Shown here: positions 9,737 through 21,010 of the stretch, piece by piece
Numbering within the stretch: position 1 is the first letter of the stretch
Layout of the letters: every line of letters begins with the position of its first letter
From: Dactylorhiza incarnata
Taxonomy: Eukaryota; Streptophyta; Magnoliopsida; Asparagales; Orchidaceae
NCBI GenBank assembly: GCA_033032865.1
Contig: JAWHQI010000075.1
Coordinates: 2,356,001-2,420,000, forward strand
Reading direction: 5' to 3'
DNA: 64,000 bases
The notes under the pieces: model-generated
Seen by the model: the letters and a program-made list of their open reading frames with translations, nothing else
What the model was told of the DNA's origin: nothing
The model's database searches: none
Translations under genes and position numbers: made by a program

Positions 9737-11583
9737 TGATGCACAAAACTATATCCGCAAATGATAACGACAAGTGTACCGTATCGAAAGTAGTATAGGT
9801 TTATAAAACCAAGGTCGTATTAGACTCGGGGCGGTTGAGTACTCTTACTTCAAGAAAATCTCTATTATTTCATCAATTAAAACATGGATTGGTTTTTGCA
9901 CTAAAGAGGGAGAAGAATTAAAATGAAGATTAAAACAATAATTTGGACGATTAGCACTCGATCTTGAATCACCTTGGAATAAAAATAACAAGAATAAAAT
10001 AAGATTCTAATTCTCTTAAGAAAACTGTTTTGACATTGGAGGTTCCCGAATTCTAAATGCACCTCTATCGAGGATGCATTCAACTGAGTTTAGGTTGATC
10101 AATCGAACTTTCGCTCTAGAATCAAAACACATAAAACTCACTTTATCGTAGTGAACCCCTCTATTGGATTTGACTTCAAGCTGGGAGATTTATGTCATCC
10201 TCTCTCGAGGGTTGCATGCAACTCTCTTTATCCTTGAATGATCAATTCGTATTATGAACCGCTCAGCTAAATTAAATAAAAAAAGCATGAGAATTATATA
10301 TCGAAGATATAATCTCATCAAAAACAAATCAAGGATAAATCTTAAGCATTTTCAAACAAGAGAAAAAGAAACTCTAATATACTTCATAACATATATTATT
10401 CCTTGGATCATCTCGACCGAGTACTAATATAAATTTAGCTACTCATTGGGATTAAAGATTCAACAAAGATAAAAGAATACATGATGAAAGAAGAAGAGAA
10501 TAAAACAAAACATGAATTATTTTATTGATTTTTACAAAGGAAATTACAAGGTACGAAATTGAGAATTACAAGTGCAAATAAGAAGGGGACCTACAAGAAA
10601 TACTAAAACATGAAAGCAATACATGAAACAAAGAAATAAACTCCCAAAAATTTGTCCATTGAGTTGTAGAGGAGCTGACTTTAAATAGGCTGAAATTTAA
10701 GGTTACACGCACTTGGTCACGCCCATGACTAAGGGCGTGTAAGGGGCGTGATCGATGTTGGTGTGGAGAGGGCGCTTTCTGGCTTCAATGCGGGCATTAT
10801 GTGCACATCACGCCCTAGGTCACGCCCGTGACCTAGGACGTGTAATCTTCAAAATGGCGCCTGGCGGGATGCTTTCTGCGGGAAGTGGCGCGAGATGAGT
10901 CACGCCCGTGACTGGATGGCACGCCCTCGGTCACGCCCGTGACTGAGGGCGTGTAATTTTAATTGATGTGGCGGCTGATCTGGCATTCTGGAAGAGGGTC
11001 ATGGCCGTGACCTGGGTCACGCCCTTGGTCACATCCGTGACCTGGGGCGTGTACTTGGTGAATTTTCACAGAATGAGCCTGGAGTGGCGACAGCAGGTCT
11101 GGAACATATCTTGGGCTGTTACACCCTTGGTCACGCTCGTGACCTTGGGCGTGTACTTTGGAGTTTTTTCTCAAAAGTGCCCAGAAAACTTGAAAACATA
11201 AAATGAGCTTAAGTTAGCTCATAGAAGTGAAAAGAAACAAATTAAATGGGATAATTCATATAAATTACTTAAATTCATATTAAAATTGGTCACGGTCATG
11301 ACTCAGGGCGTCTACTTGGCAAATGTTTATGGAATGAGCCCGGAGTGGTGACAGCAGGTCTGGAACACCTCTTGGACTGTCACGCCCTTGGTCACGTCTG
11401 TGACCTTGGGCGTGTACTTTGGAGTTTTTCTCAAAAGTTTCCAGAAAACCTGAAAAACATAAAATGAGCTTAAGTTTGCTCATAGAAGTGAAACGAAACA
11501 AATTAAAAGAGATAATTCATATAAATTCATATTAAAATAGTATTAAAATTATACTAAAAGATGAGTATGAAAAGTACTCATCA
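9737..11583 (-). repeat. G0 5' LTR
   Basis: TG...CA ended LTR of 1847 bp. On the minus strand it begins TGATGAGTAC. It contains GTCACGCCCGTGAC-type palindromes (10700-11420), a weak TATA-like ATTTAAAG near 10685, and a U5 tail to 9737. The nearly identical copy in unit 2 is 26017-27862. Confidence 0.8.
10700..11420 (-). promoter_or_regulatory. GTCACGCCCGTGAC palindrome array in U3 of G0
   Basis: There are about a dozen variants of GGTCACGCCCGTGACC, some with 16-20 bp inverted arms. They form blocks upstream, on the minus strand, of the TATA-like site. The same motif occurs in G1, although the LTRs are otherwise diverged. Confidence 0.6.
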
Positions 11584-11717
11584 CTGACTTGTTTGAGTTA
11601 TTTCGGGTTTGTAATCAGTGTGACGACTATTGCTCTGCTCCCTATCCTCTTTGATTTACATCTTGGAAATAATTGACTCAGAGAACTGAGGTCAGTCCGA
11701 TAAATTGACATTGCACA

Positions 11718-12510
11718 ATGGAGTCTACTTCGGGTTTAGGTTTTGAGCAAATGGTAAAATTAAACGACGCAAATTACCATCTGTGGCACCTACTGATGGA
11801 AGACATGATTTATGTGAAGGGTTGGCATGCTCCCATCTTTGGGGAGATGCCCACATATATGGATCTCAATAAGTGAAAGGTGGAGCACCGAAAGCTATGC
11901 GGATTCATTAGACGGTCCGTAGAGCCAAACATCTACAACCATGTTGCAAGTATCATTGATGCAAAGATTCTTTGGAATACCTTGGAGTCGTTGTATGCCA
12001 AGACGACTAGCATCAACAAGCTATATCTATTGAAGAAGCTTGGATAGTTCAAGTATTGAGATGGCTAGCCTATAATGGATCATGTGAAAGAGTTCCAAGG
12101 TATTATTGATCAACTTACTGTTATGAAGGTGACCTTTGAGGATGAGGTCAACGCACTATGGTTGATAAAGTCTCTTCCAGACTCTTGGGAGATGGTTAGA
12201 GTTTCCCAAATCAACTCATCTCTCGGGGGCATCATTACTATAGAGATTGCCAAAAGTGGAATCCTGAATGAAGAGGTGAGAAGGAAGTCTCATGGGATAT
12301 CAGGCTCGTCTTCACGAGCTGACATCTTCTACACTGAATCCTGGGGGAGAGGCAGGAGCAAGTAGAGAAAGGAAGAGCAAGAGGAGCCAAAGCAGAGGGA
12401 AATCCAAGTCTCGCTACCAGAATGTGGAGTGTCACTACTATCACAAGAAGGGTCATATTCAGAAGTTTTGTTACACTCTGAAAAATGACCAGAATAAGAA
12501 GGGAGAGTCC
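11718..12510 (+). pseudogene. Tork/Tnt1-like copia gag remnant
   Basis: Translation from 11718 gives a copia-type gag start (MESTSGLGFEQMVKLNDANY), including the YHLWHLLMED segment. Later come the LESLYAKT..INKLYLLKKL and VKEFQGIIDQL segments typical of the UBN2/gag family. The frame is broken by stops (the TGA near 11874 is probably a lost Trp codon) and by frameshifts near 12050 and 12360. The nucleocapsid end (CHYYHKKGHIQKFC, near 12430-12470) has the CCHC spacing, but its second Cys is replaced by His. The element is cut at 13608 by the chromovirus LTR. A 5' fragment recurs in unit 2 at 28025-28348. Confidence 0.75.
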
Positions 12511-12581
12511 TAGAGTGAGAAGACAGACTCACACGATGGCCATCGCTTTGACAGAGGAGGAAGATGTCATCATTGTAGGAG

Positions 12582-13608
12582 ATGATGTCACTAATGCACT
12601 CTCGTGCGATGATAGAAGCTGGATTGTGGACTCAGGTGCTTCTGCACATGTCTCCCAACAATAGAGCGTTGTTTGCCACCTACATGACTCACGTATGTGG
12701 AGTGCTTAGGATGGGCAATGGTGACACATCGAAAGTCAATAGGAGGGGATACATGCACCTGAAGACGAGCACTAGAGGATTGATGATCTTAAGAGATGTG
12801 CGACATGTTCCTGACATTCGCTTCAACCTCGTTTCAGTTGGAAAACTAGGTGATGAGGGAAACTTAAGTGTCTTTGGTGGAGATTTTTGGAAGCTGATCA
12901 AGGGGTCGCTAGTAGTGGCCAGAGGTCATAGAGAGACTAGTCTATACTACATGGAGGGGAGGCCTGAAGCTGCTCAGGTCAACACTGTCAGTGATGGAGC
13001 ATCCACCTCCTTATGGCACAGGAGATTGTGTCACATCAGCCAAAAAGGGCTAGGATGTCTCTCCAAGAAGCAGATGATCGCTGATCTATCTGAGGATCAA
13101 TTGGAGAGATGTGGTAACTGTATGGATGGAAATCAGAATAGAGTTTCATTCAGCCATAGCTCCACCAGGAGATCCGAGCCACTAGAGCTCGTACATACTG
13201 ATGTCTGCGGGCCACTGAAGATCCAGATGAGAGGAGGAGTGTCTTACTTCGTGACGTTCATTGATGACTATTCGAGAAAACTTAGGGTCTATGCTATTAA
13301 GACCAAAGGTGAGGTTCTCGACTCTTTTCGGCGATTCCACGCTGAGGTGGAGAGACAATCTGGGATGAAGTTAAAGTACATCAGGTCAGACAATGGGGGA
13401 GAGTATATTGATCCTTTTGATGAGTATTGTAGAGAGCAAGGGATCAGACATGAAAAGACTCCGCCCAAGACTCCGCATCTGAATGGCGTAGCTGAAAGAA
13501 TGAATAGGACCTTGATGGAGAGGGTGAGGTGCATGATATCTGAGTCAAAGTTACCTGGCATATTTTGGGGTGAGGCTTTAGACACAGTTGAACACGTCAT
13601 CAACCTAT
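12582..13608 (+). pseudogene. Copia protease end plus integrase, truncated
   Basis: A protease active-site DSGASAHVS is encoded near 12629, but in a different frame from the long ORF that follows, so a frameshift separates them. The ORF (about 340 codons) contains the end of protease and the GAG-pre-integrase zinc region (LWHRRLCHIS...CGNC). It then carries the integrase core with all three catalytic residues of the D,D(35)E triad: VHTDVCGPL, YIRSDNGGEY and LNGVAERMNR. It stops at 13613, within the first bases of the inserted chromovirus LTR, so reverse transcriptase and RNase H are lost. The lineage looks Tork/Tnt1-like. Retrotransposon origin is certain, and the locus cannot function. Confidence 0.85.
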
Positions 13609-14939
13609 TGTAAGACCCCCCCCCCCCCCCCAAAAAAAAAAAAAACTGATCCCGGTTCAGGGAGAGGTGTTCTTACTGCCCAAGGCGGCCACTTAGCGCT
13701 TCCCGGGTGGCAATGACCCACCCTCTCAAGCACTAAGCGATTGCCTTGTAAGGTACAAGAATCATCACATCACACATCAGAGTCACACAGTGGAAGCAAA
13801 ATTTAGGGAAGACGCAAAACTAGATACATATCTAACTAACTAAAAAGGCCGAGGCCTACTGTTTATGTAAACTACCTCGTGGGCTACAATAGGTACAGTA
13901 AAAGACTCCTTATTTAGCCCTATGCTCTAGGACTCACATCATGAAAGATAGGGGGCGAGGCTGGAGTGTCTGATCGAGCAATCTCTAGGGCTGGTAAGTC
14001 ATCTTGCGGTGCGGGGGCTTCGCGCTGTCCCATCTCCTGTGAATGGTTATAAGAATAACTGTTAGTCATAGAGCTAAGTGGAAAACACATTCCCTCCCCA
14101 GATCCGTATCCTAGGGGCGGGCTAAAGTTCTAAAATAAATAGCTGAAGCAAGGAAAAGGTTAGCAGCAGTTATATATATATATATCAAAAGGGACTACCG
14201 GCCATAATCTCAATAAAGAAGAGGGGGACATACAATTTACAACAACATTAACAACCCTATCTTACACACACACATCAGGTATTCAAACCTAAACACACAC
14301 AACCCTATGTCGACATAGTTTGGACCACTTCTCTTTTAGCAGGGTAGCAAACCCCACGGGCCTCACTAATGTGGTCACCGGTGACAGTGGCCAGTCCTAC
14401 CACTTCTGAGCGTAGTCATACCGTATCAGCCAGGCCCTCCCGTACAGCTTGGTGTACTAATTGGATATGTGCGACATCCAGCGATTCTGAGATTTAGGCC
14501 GACCAGTGGAGACAAAACAGCGGGTTCGAAGTGGTGATAACCCGCGGTGCACATCTCCCTGTCGCCATGAGTCGTCATCTCTCCCATGCCGGTACAAATG
14601 GTATGCGGGCTTGACTGACCTGCCACATCCATAGCAAGCAATTTGCAAACAATTTACAGAAAGAACGACTACTCCAGGTCCACCACAGCTTCCTTGACTC
14701 AACCGGCTAAATGACTTTTGGTCGGGAGACACAACAGAAGTGGGGCATCTTATTTGGGGCAAACCCTAGAGGAAGAACTCAACTCTTGGTTAACCCCAAC
14801 TAAGGCCTTATAGCAGCATAGAAATAACTGTTATCTAGCGCAGGACCTGGGTTAGTATAATATAGGGCAACGCAAACTACGGAGCTGGGTAATAAAATAC
14901 TTAACAGTAGGAAGGCCGAAAGCAGGGGCCGAATTAACG

Positions 14940-15390
14940 GGACCAGTACAAGACTGGAGTATCGAAAGGAATGAACAGGAAACAATAATCAACTGACCAG
15001 TGCGAGACTGGAGTATTGAAAAGAAGGAATAGAAAACAAATAAAGTGATGACCAGTGCAAGACTGGAGTACTGGAAATGAGCGAAGAGAAAGCGTAACTA
15101 AGTGACCAGTGCGAGACTAGAGTATTAAAAGAATAATTGCAGAAAGTAAATGCAGGACCAGTACGAGACTGGAGTACTCGAAATGAATGAACAGAAAGCA
15201 TAACTAAGTGACCAGTGCGAGACTGGAGTATTAAAAGAATAATTGCAGAAAGTAAATGCAGGACCAGTACGAGACTGGAGTACTGGAACTGAATGAACAG
15301 GAAGCATAACTAATTGAGCAGTGCGAGCTGGAGTATTACAAGAATAATTGCAGAAAGTAAATGCAGGACCAGTACGATACTGGAGCACAT
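14940..15390. repeat. 53-bp tandem array inside chromovirus LTR (about 9 copies)
   Basis: Units start GACCAGTRCGAGACTGGAGT at roughly 14940, 14995, 15050, 15103, 15156, 15209, 15262, 15316 and 15367. Two alternating sub-types are visible (tails '...AATTGCAGAAAGTAAATGCAG' and '...ACAGAAAGCATAACTAAGT', shortened). Both the T insertion site (after 15003) and the unit 2 deletion endpoint (15027) map to this array. Confidence 0.85.
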
Positions 15391-16089
15391 AAATAAATAA
15401 GCGGGTTAGTAGTTCAATCACTCCATATAAGGAGGATTCAGTGTCGTCTCCATTCTTAGGAGGAAATTATGTTCTTTCCCCGTTCATAGGGACCTCATCT
15501 CCGTTCATAGGAGCCAATTTATTTCAATTATAGATCGGGGTCAGCTTATATTTAATGGGACTTCTTATTTTTGTGTGTCTTGGGCTCATACTTTAATTAT
15601 CAAGTCGTTACTGATTAGAAGTGTCGCCTCGCGATTGCGACCCGATTACGTGTTTCGATGCTTTTAACTTAGTCGATTCCTTACCGAAATTCCGAAGCTT
15701 GCCACTTATCTTTGATTGACTCACACAAATTCATTACATAGCTAAAATGACCCGTCGAGGGCCCGCAACTTTGTCCCAATTATTTCCGTCCATTTTAGGG
15801 CATTATTATGCCCGTAGAAATCTTATTTAGGTCCATAAGATTATCAAAATAATTGATAAAATATCCAAACTTTGATAGTAGTTGTAAAATAGTCTACATT
15901 GGAGCCTATAATTTTTTGGGAATTTTCCAAAGTCATTTGGGTCGTTAATTCCTTTAAAGAAATATTGTATAGGCATTTAAAAATAGCAAAATTCAATTTA
16001 AAAATCTCAAAAAATTACAGGAGGTGCCCCTTTGGGTGGGGAACATTTTTCATGTTGGACATTTTTGGATTATGGGCCTAATTTGACCT

Positions 16090-17260
16090 TAGAAATTTTG
16101 AGAAAGGGAGGGGAGCAAATGGGGTGCAGATAAAGAAATGGGAGGCGGGAGGGGGGCTGGACTGTGCGTCCCCCCCCCCCCCCCCTTGCCCCCACAGCAG
16201 ATCTGAGCTGATCCACTGTGGGGGGCACAAAAATGGAGGGGAGGGGAGGGAATTAATGTTCCCATCGCCGTCCGATCTCACCAAATGATCGGACGGCGGC
16301 TGTTGCCCCTCCCGACGAGGTAGAGGGTGGCGGCCCCTGCCACTGCCAGGAGGCAGCCTCCTGCAACCGGTGCTGCCCCCGACCGAGTCGCCGGGGGCCG
16401 ATGACTACTCCAGTGGTGGTCCGGCTGCCTGTCGCCGCCGGACACCGTCGGAATGAGAGATAAGAGGCGGGAGGGGGCGGTGTCGCCTCCTACATGGGCC
16501 ATGCAGGCCATGGCCACGCCACCCCTCCTCCCGGAGGGCCTTTCCCCGCCCCTGGCTGGTTTGCCGGGGTGGGGTTTACCTCTAGGGGTGGTTCGGCGGC
16601 CAGGCGCCGCCGGCCTCCGCCGGGGGTGGCCGCTGAAACCCTACAGGAACGCGGGGGAAAAGGGGGGGGGAGCTCGCGGCTGCCGTCGGAAACGCGTTCT
16701 TCGACGGCCCTGCTGCCTTCCCTCATCAGAGTGGGGGTCCCTGGGTGTGGAGCTTCTCCCACAGCGCCACCACCGTCACTGGGGGTGCGTCTTCCACGGC
16801 ATAGCTCCACCAGAGCATGGGCAAGGCTCGGGTGGTGTTGGCGGCGCTCCGGCGACGGGGAGGGTGGCTGGCTTACCTCGGGGGAGTGGGAAGGAGGAGG
16901 GAGAGGTGGTCCACCTATAGAGGGGGCTCAGGAAGGAGATGGCCGTCCAGTCATGGAGGGGTGGCTGTGGTAGCTCGGGGGAGGCTTCTCCAGTGATGTG
17001 CTGGTCGGGCAGGGAGGGGGAGGAGGCTGGGGGGTTTGGGTTCAGCAAGGGGGGTCGGGTCCCCTTTATAGGGAAGGAGGGAAGCCTCCCCTCTCCCTCC
17101 CTTTATTCCCACATGGGGCTAAAGGGAGGGATGGGTGGGGGAGATATTTCCCCCCCCCCCCCCCCCCCCTTCCCTCTAATGCCCTTGGGTGGGCTGCCTA
17201 TTCATGGGCAGCCCTCCCCTCTAGAGAGGTGGCGCATGCATTTTTCCCCTTTTAGGGTTG
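16090..17260. other. GC-rich zone of chromovirus LTR
   Basis: CpG-rich and purine/pyrimidine-strand-biased sequence with C-runs at 16170-16185 and 17150-17169. It contains many overlapping open frames on both strands, none with recognisable domains. The equivalent in unit 2 is 29410-30560. Confidence 0.6.
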
Positions 17261-17389
17261 CTTGTAAACTTAGGGTTTTGTGGGGTGGTGACCAAAGTTA
17301 AACATATGGCGGGGTCCCCCATGTAGGTCAAGGTCCAAGGGGGTCCACCAAGACTTATTGGAGACGATTTTGAGTTCGTGTGCTCCGTA

Positions 17390-18340
17390 TTTGGTACATT
17401 ATGCCAGAGCGGTCTACAAAACCTAAAATGGGCATATTTCCCGTATGACCTCGGATTGAAGTGCAACGAGTTCTGTTGCACTCGTATTGATCATACGAGT
17501 CTAAGGGAACTGACGGGAGTCGATTCAGAATAAGTCTGGTCACTAATTTATAATAGTATGATTGCGATGCGCTACGACACTCAAAATGGTCATTTTCCCT
17601 AAACGACCTCAGATCGGGGTGCAAAAATTCGGATGTGCTTGTATTTGTCATACGAGTCTAGCGAGACTGACATGAGTCAAATCAGAGTATGTTTGGCCAC
17701 TATTCCACGATAGTGTGGTTGTGACGTGCTACAATACTCAAAACGGTTATTTCCCCTAAACCACCTCGGATTAGGATGTAACGAATTCTGTTGCACTCGT
17801 ATTGGTCATACGAGTCTAACGGAACTGACATAAGTCAAATCGGAGTATGTTTGGCCATTATTCCACAATAGTGTGGTTGTGGCGCGCTATAATACTCAAA
17901 ACGGTCATTTCCCCCCCCCCCCCCCCCAAACGACCTCGGATTGGGATGGAATGAATTATGTTGCACTCGTATTGGTCATACGAGTCTAACGGAACTGACA
18001 TAGGTCAAATCGGAGTATGTTTGGGCACTATTCCACAATAGTGTGGTTGTGGCGCGCTACAATACTCAAAATGGTTATTTTCCCTAAATGACCTTGGATT
18101 GGGATGTAACGAATTCCGTTGCGCTCGTATTGGTCATACGAGTCTAACGGAAATGACAGAGGTCAAATTGGAGTATGTTTGACCATTAATACACAATAGT
18201 GTGGTTGTGGCGCGCTACAATACTCAAAACGGTCATTTTCCCTAAACGACCTCGGATTGGGACGGAATGAATTCTGTTGCGCTCGTATTGGTCATACGAG
18301 TCTAACGGAACTGACAGAGGTGAAATCGGAGTTTCCTAGC
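17390..18340. repeat. 158-bp tandem array inside chromovirus LTR (6 copies)
   Basis: GTCATACGAGTCT recurs near 17489, 17647, 17805, 17975, 18133 and 18291. The spacing is 158 bp except for one 170-bp interval that holds a 17-C run (17911-17927). In unit 2 all intervals are 158 bp (30831 to 31621). The unit carries GATTGGGATGGAATGAATT-like and TATTCCACAATAGTGTGGTT segments. Confidence 0.88.
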
Positions 18341-18434
18341 ACAATATCCCCTAATCGTGTTACTTTCTATCTTTTGGGTTTACTTTATTGGGTCCACTAG
18401 GGTCTAGGGACCCAATAAAAGTCGGGATGTTACA

Positions 18435-18472
18435 ATCTAATAAAAATAAAGGGATTTTCGTCCCCTAAAATT
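18435..18472 (-). other. Polypurine tract region of chromovirus
   Basis: The minus strand reads TTTTAGGGGACGAAAATCCC followed by an AT-rich stretch, then the LTR start TGTAACATCCC. This is the usual 3' junction for chromoviruses. Confidence 0.75.
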
Positions 18473-18474
18473 TC

Positions 18475-20175
18475 CTAAGGTAGGGGGTTCATGTGACATA
18501 CCTGGGGAAAGAGTGTCGGGTATCTTTCCCGAACAAATGTTTCTGGTTCCCAGGTAAACTCCTCGCGTCCACAATTTGACCATAAGATCTTGACCATCGA
18601 AATGGTCTTGTTTCGCAGTTCCTTGATCTTGGAGTCTACTATCTTTACTGGTTTGAGCTGGACGGATCGGTCAGATTGCACTGATGCTGGTTGCGTAGAA
18701 AGATGTTGCTCTGGTTGGCGAAGGACACGTCTTAGTGAGGAGACGTGAAAGACGTCGTGAAGATTTCCCAATTCAGCTGGCATGGCTAGTCTATATGCAA
18801 CAGGGCCAATTCTCACTATGACTTGATACGGGCCTAAGTAGCGAGGATCCAGCTTTTTCTGCTTCTTTATTCGGAAGATCCCATGCATCGATTTAATCTT
18901 CAGGAATACCATATCTCCCACGTTGAATTCCACCGGTCGATGACGTGCGTCGTAGTATTTAGCTTGGCGACTCTGCGCTTCTAACATTCGGTCTCGGATT
19001 AACCTTATTGTCTTTGTGGTGTCATCTATGTAAGTGACCCCTAAAGCTTCAGGGTCCTCATCCTGTGCCCATGATAACGGTGTCCGGCAGTGTCTTCCAT
19101 AGAGGGCCTCGTATGGTGCCATCTTGATACTCGCCTGAAATCTATTGTTGTATGAAAACTCTACTAAGGGCAACACCTGCTCCCAAGGTTCGTTGTGTTC
19201 TACTATGCGTAGTCGGAGGAGGTATTCCATTATCTGATCCATCCTATCTGTTTGCTCGTCTGTTTGAGTGTGGAAAGCGGTACTGAATGCCAGTCTGGTC
19301 CCCAGATATGCTTGGACTCTTCTCCATTCCTTTGAAGTGAAGCGTCGGTCGCGATCAGACATGATCGACTTGGGTACCCCATGAAATCGGACTACTTGCT
19401 CTATAAAGAGTCGGGCCAAGATGTCGACACCGTCACCTTGTCGGTTTGGGATGAAACGAGACACCTTTGTGAGGCGATCCACCATGACCCATTTTGAGTC
19501 ATTTCCTGCACGAGATCGGGGCAAGCCATGGACAAAGTCCATGGCGATATCATCAAATTTCCATTCGGGTATGGGTAAGGGTTGTAGTAGGCCTCCTGGA
19601 CTGCGGCATTCTGCCTTAACCATCAGACAAATCTGGTTGTGCGCCACATAATCGATGACGTCCCTTTTCATACTTGGCCAGTACAGCGTCCTTCGTAAAT
19701 CTGTATGCATTTTTACTACTCTCGGGTGTCTCGAATATCTCGATTGGTGTGCTTCGTGGAGTATCTCTTCCCAGATTCCTTCGGTCGAGGGGATGAATAT
19801 ATGGTGCTTGTACTGTAGAATGCCATCATATAAATTGTAGTCTTCCTGAGCGACGTGCTGCAGGGTCTGGATGATTGGAGCCGCTTCTGCGTCGATCTTT
19901 TGCGCCTCTCGTATCATGTCTCTAATGTCACATTGTATCTCCATCCAATATAGTTGGGCCTGGTAGCCCATCGGGTTTCTGCGAGTAATGGGGATGATCT
20001 CCAAGTTTGCCAAGGACTTGGCCAACTCTTCTGGTATCATGTATAGCCAATTCCCCGTCGTTGGAGGTTGCTGACTTAGGGCATCGGCAACCTTGTTGTC
20101 CTTGCCGGGGTGGTATTGGAGGGAAAAGTCGTAATCGCATAAGAATTCAAACCACCGGCGCTGTCGAAGGTTCAT
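18475..20175 (-). CDS. Chromovirus RNase H tail, integrase and chromodomain-like tail (unit 1)
   Basis: An open frame of 566 codons. The first about 40 residues finish RNase H (WFEFLCDYDF...HPGKDNKVADALS). The integrase zinc region has HEAHQSRYSRHP, but its CxxC is damaged: the residue expected to be the first Cys is Asn. The core shows Asp in MDFVHGLP and Asp in IMSDRDRRF. The expected catalytic Glu in the GQTER-type motif is Asp (QTDRMDQIMEYL). C-terminal to the core come the GPYQVIVRIGPVAYRL (GPY/F) module and a chromodomain-like end (REEFTWEPE). A frameshift near 20160 separates it from the rest of RNase H. The long frame shows little decay, yet the Glu-to-Asp change and lost Cys argue against activity. 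Confidence 0.88.
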   Translation of the reverse strand: MNLRQRRWFEFLCDYDFSLQYHPGKDNKVADALSQQPPTTGNWLYMIPEELAKSLANLEIIPITRRNPMGYQAQLYWMEIQCDIRDMIREAQKIDAEAAPIIQTLQHVAQEDYNLYDGILQYKHHIFIPSTEGIWEEILHEAHQSRYSRHPRVVKMHTDLRRTLYWPSMKRDVIDYVAHNQICLMVKAECRSPGGLLQPLPIPEWKFDDIAMDFVHGLPRSRAGNDSKWVMVDRLTKVSRFIPNRQGDGVDILARLFIEQVVRFHGVPKSIMSDRDRRFTSKEWRRVQAYLGTRLAFSTAFHTQTDEQTDRMDQIMEYLLRLRIVEHNEPWEQVLPLVEFSYNNRFQASIKMAPYEALYGRHCRTPLSWAQDEDPEALGVTYIDDTTKTIRLIRDRMLEAQSRQAKYYDARHRPVEFNVGDMVFLKIKSMHGIFRIKKQKKLDPRYLGPYQVIVRIGPVAYRLAMPAELGNLHDVFHVSSLRRVLRQPEQHLSTQPASVQSDRSVQLKPVKIVDSKIKELRNKTISMVKILWSNCGREEFTWEPETFVRERYPTLFPQVCHMNPLP

Positions 20176-20659
20176 CTCCTTCTGGGTGAAAATGTATTTT
20201 GAGGCTCCTGTGGTCAGAGAAGATTTCGCATCTTATCTCGTATAGGTAATGCCTCCAGACTTTTATTGTGAATACTACAACACCCAGCTCTAGATCATTT
20301 GTTGCGTAGTTTAACTCGTGAGGCTTCAACTGTCGTGATGTGTATGCGACTACCCTGTCGTGCTGCATGAGTACGACTCCTAACCCTTTCAATGATGTGT
20401 CGGGGTAAATTTGGAAGCCCTCAGTGCCTGAGGGGAGTGTCAGAATCGGAGCAGATGTTAGCCGGTTCTTCAGTTCCATGAATGCTGCTTTGCATTCGGA
20501 TGTCCATTGGAACGTGGTATCCTTCTTGGTGAGAGTGGTGAGGGGTAAGGCGATCATAGAAAAACCTTCTACAAACTTGCGGTAGTAGCCGGCGAGACCA
20601 AGGAAGCTCCTGATATCTGCTGCTGACTTAAGTGGTGGCCAATCTCGTACTGCTTGCAC
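20147..20659 (-). pseudogene. Chromovirus RNase H (unit 1)
   Basis: 170 codons cover the reverse transcriptase connection (FLGLAGYYRKFVEGFS) and most of RNase H: Asp in IYPDTSLKGLG, Glu in NDLELGVVVF, and Asp in FSDHRSLK. The acidic residues are kept, although the usual YTDAS reads YPDTS. The frame shifts near 20165, after which the next ORF continues the domain. A stop at about 20663 (minus-strand TAG in the MAKVQAV region) separates it from the reverse transcriptase fragment. Confidence 0.85.
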
Positions 20660-20665
20660 TTTGGC

Positions 20666-21010
20666 TTAGTCTACTGCTACCCCATTTTTGTTGATTGTGT
20701 GCCCAAAGATTCCGACTTCCTCCATCCAGAATTCACACTTACTGAATTTGGCGAAGAGAGAGTGTTCCCGTAACTTGAGTAACACCATTTGAAGATGCCC
20801 GGAATGATCTGTTTTATTCTTTGAGTAGATCAGTATATCGTCTATGAAGACGAACACAAAGTGATCCAAGAAAGGTCCAAACACTTTATTCATCAGAGCC
20901 ATGAAGGAGGACGGGGCATTGGTCAGCCCAAATGGCATTATAATAAATCTGGAGAGCCCATAGCGGGAGCTGAATGCTATTTTGGGGATGTCCTTCTACC
21001 TAAAGTAAAC
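20666..21010 (-). pseudogene. Chromovirus reverse transcriptase, C-terminal fragment (unit 1)
   Basis: The 20666-20938 frame starts at the MPFGLTNAPSSF motif and contains the catalytic FIDDILIYS box and the HLQMVLLKLREH / FAKFSKCEFW segments. Sequence similarity to the reverse transcriptase fold continues upstream in broken frame (DIPKIAFSSRYG) to about 21010, then ends abruptly. The N-terminal half and the protease are missing. The same truncation is present in unit 2. Confidence 0.85.

Larger units (their letters stand above)
1..11583 (-). mobile_element. Athila/Tat-like LTR element G0, minus strand, nested and decayed
   Basis: The element runs leftward. The left edge of the window holds the start of its 3' LTR (1-152). 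A polypurine-tract-like sequence follows it on the minus strand. The 5' LTR is at 9737-11583, and next to it is a degraded primer-binding site whose minus-strand form resembles TGGCGCCGTTGCCGGGGA. The internal region is interrupted by a probable solo LTR (683-2593) and by a complete short relative (3147-7951). Only gag-like ORF remnants survive (8317-8772 and 9072-9392), with no protease, reverse transcriptase or integrase. The assignment to the Athila/Tat side of Ty3/gypsy rests on the primer-binding site and LTR layout, not on protein domains. The far end lies outside the window, so no target duplication can be checked. Confidence 0.75.
13609..18434 (-). repeat. Chromovirus 3' LTR, 4.8 kb
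   Basis: A very long LTR with distinct zones. It holds a poly-C tract at the U5 edge (13616-13632), a 53-bp tandem array (14940-15390) and a GC-rich zone with C-runs (16090-17260). A 158-bp tandem array (17390-18340) sits near the U3 end. Open frames in the GC-rich zone exist on both strands in all frames and are compositional. There is no gene here. Confidence 0.88.

Noticed and set aside
16453..17301. Several overlapping 100-160 codon ORFs on both strands (also 29568-30633)
   Set aside because: They lie in the GC-rich zone of the chromovirus LTR, where almost every frame is open. Compositions are extreme (G, P, R), there are no domains, and the copies in the two units are not in matching frames.
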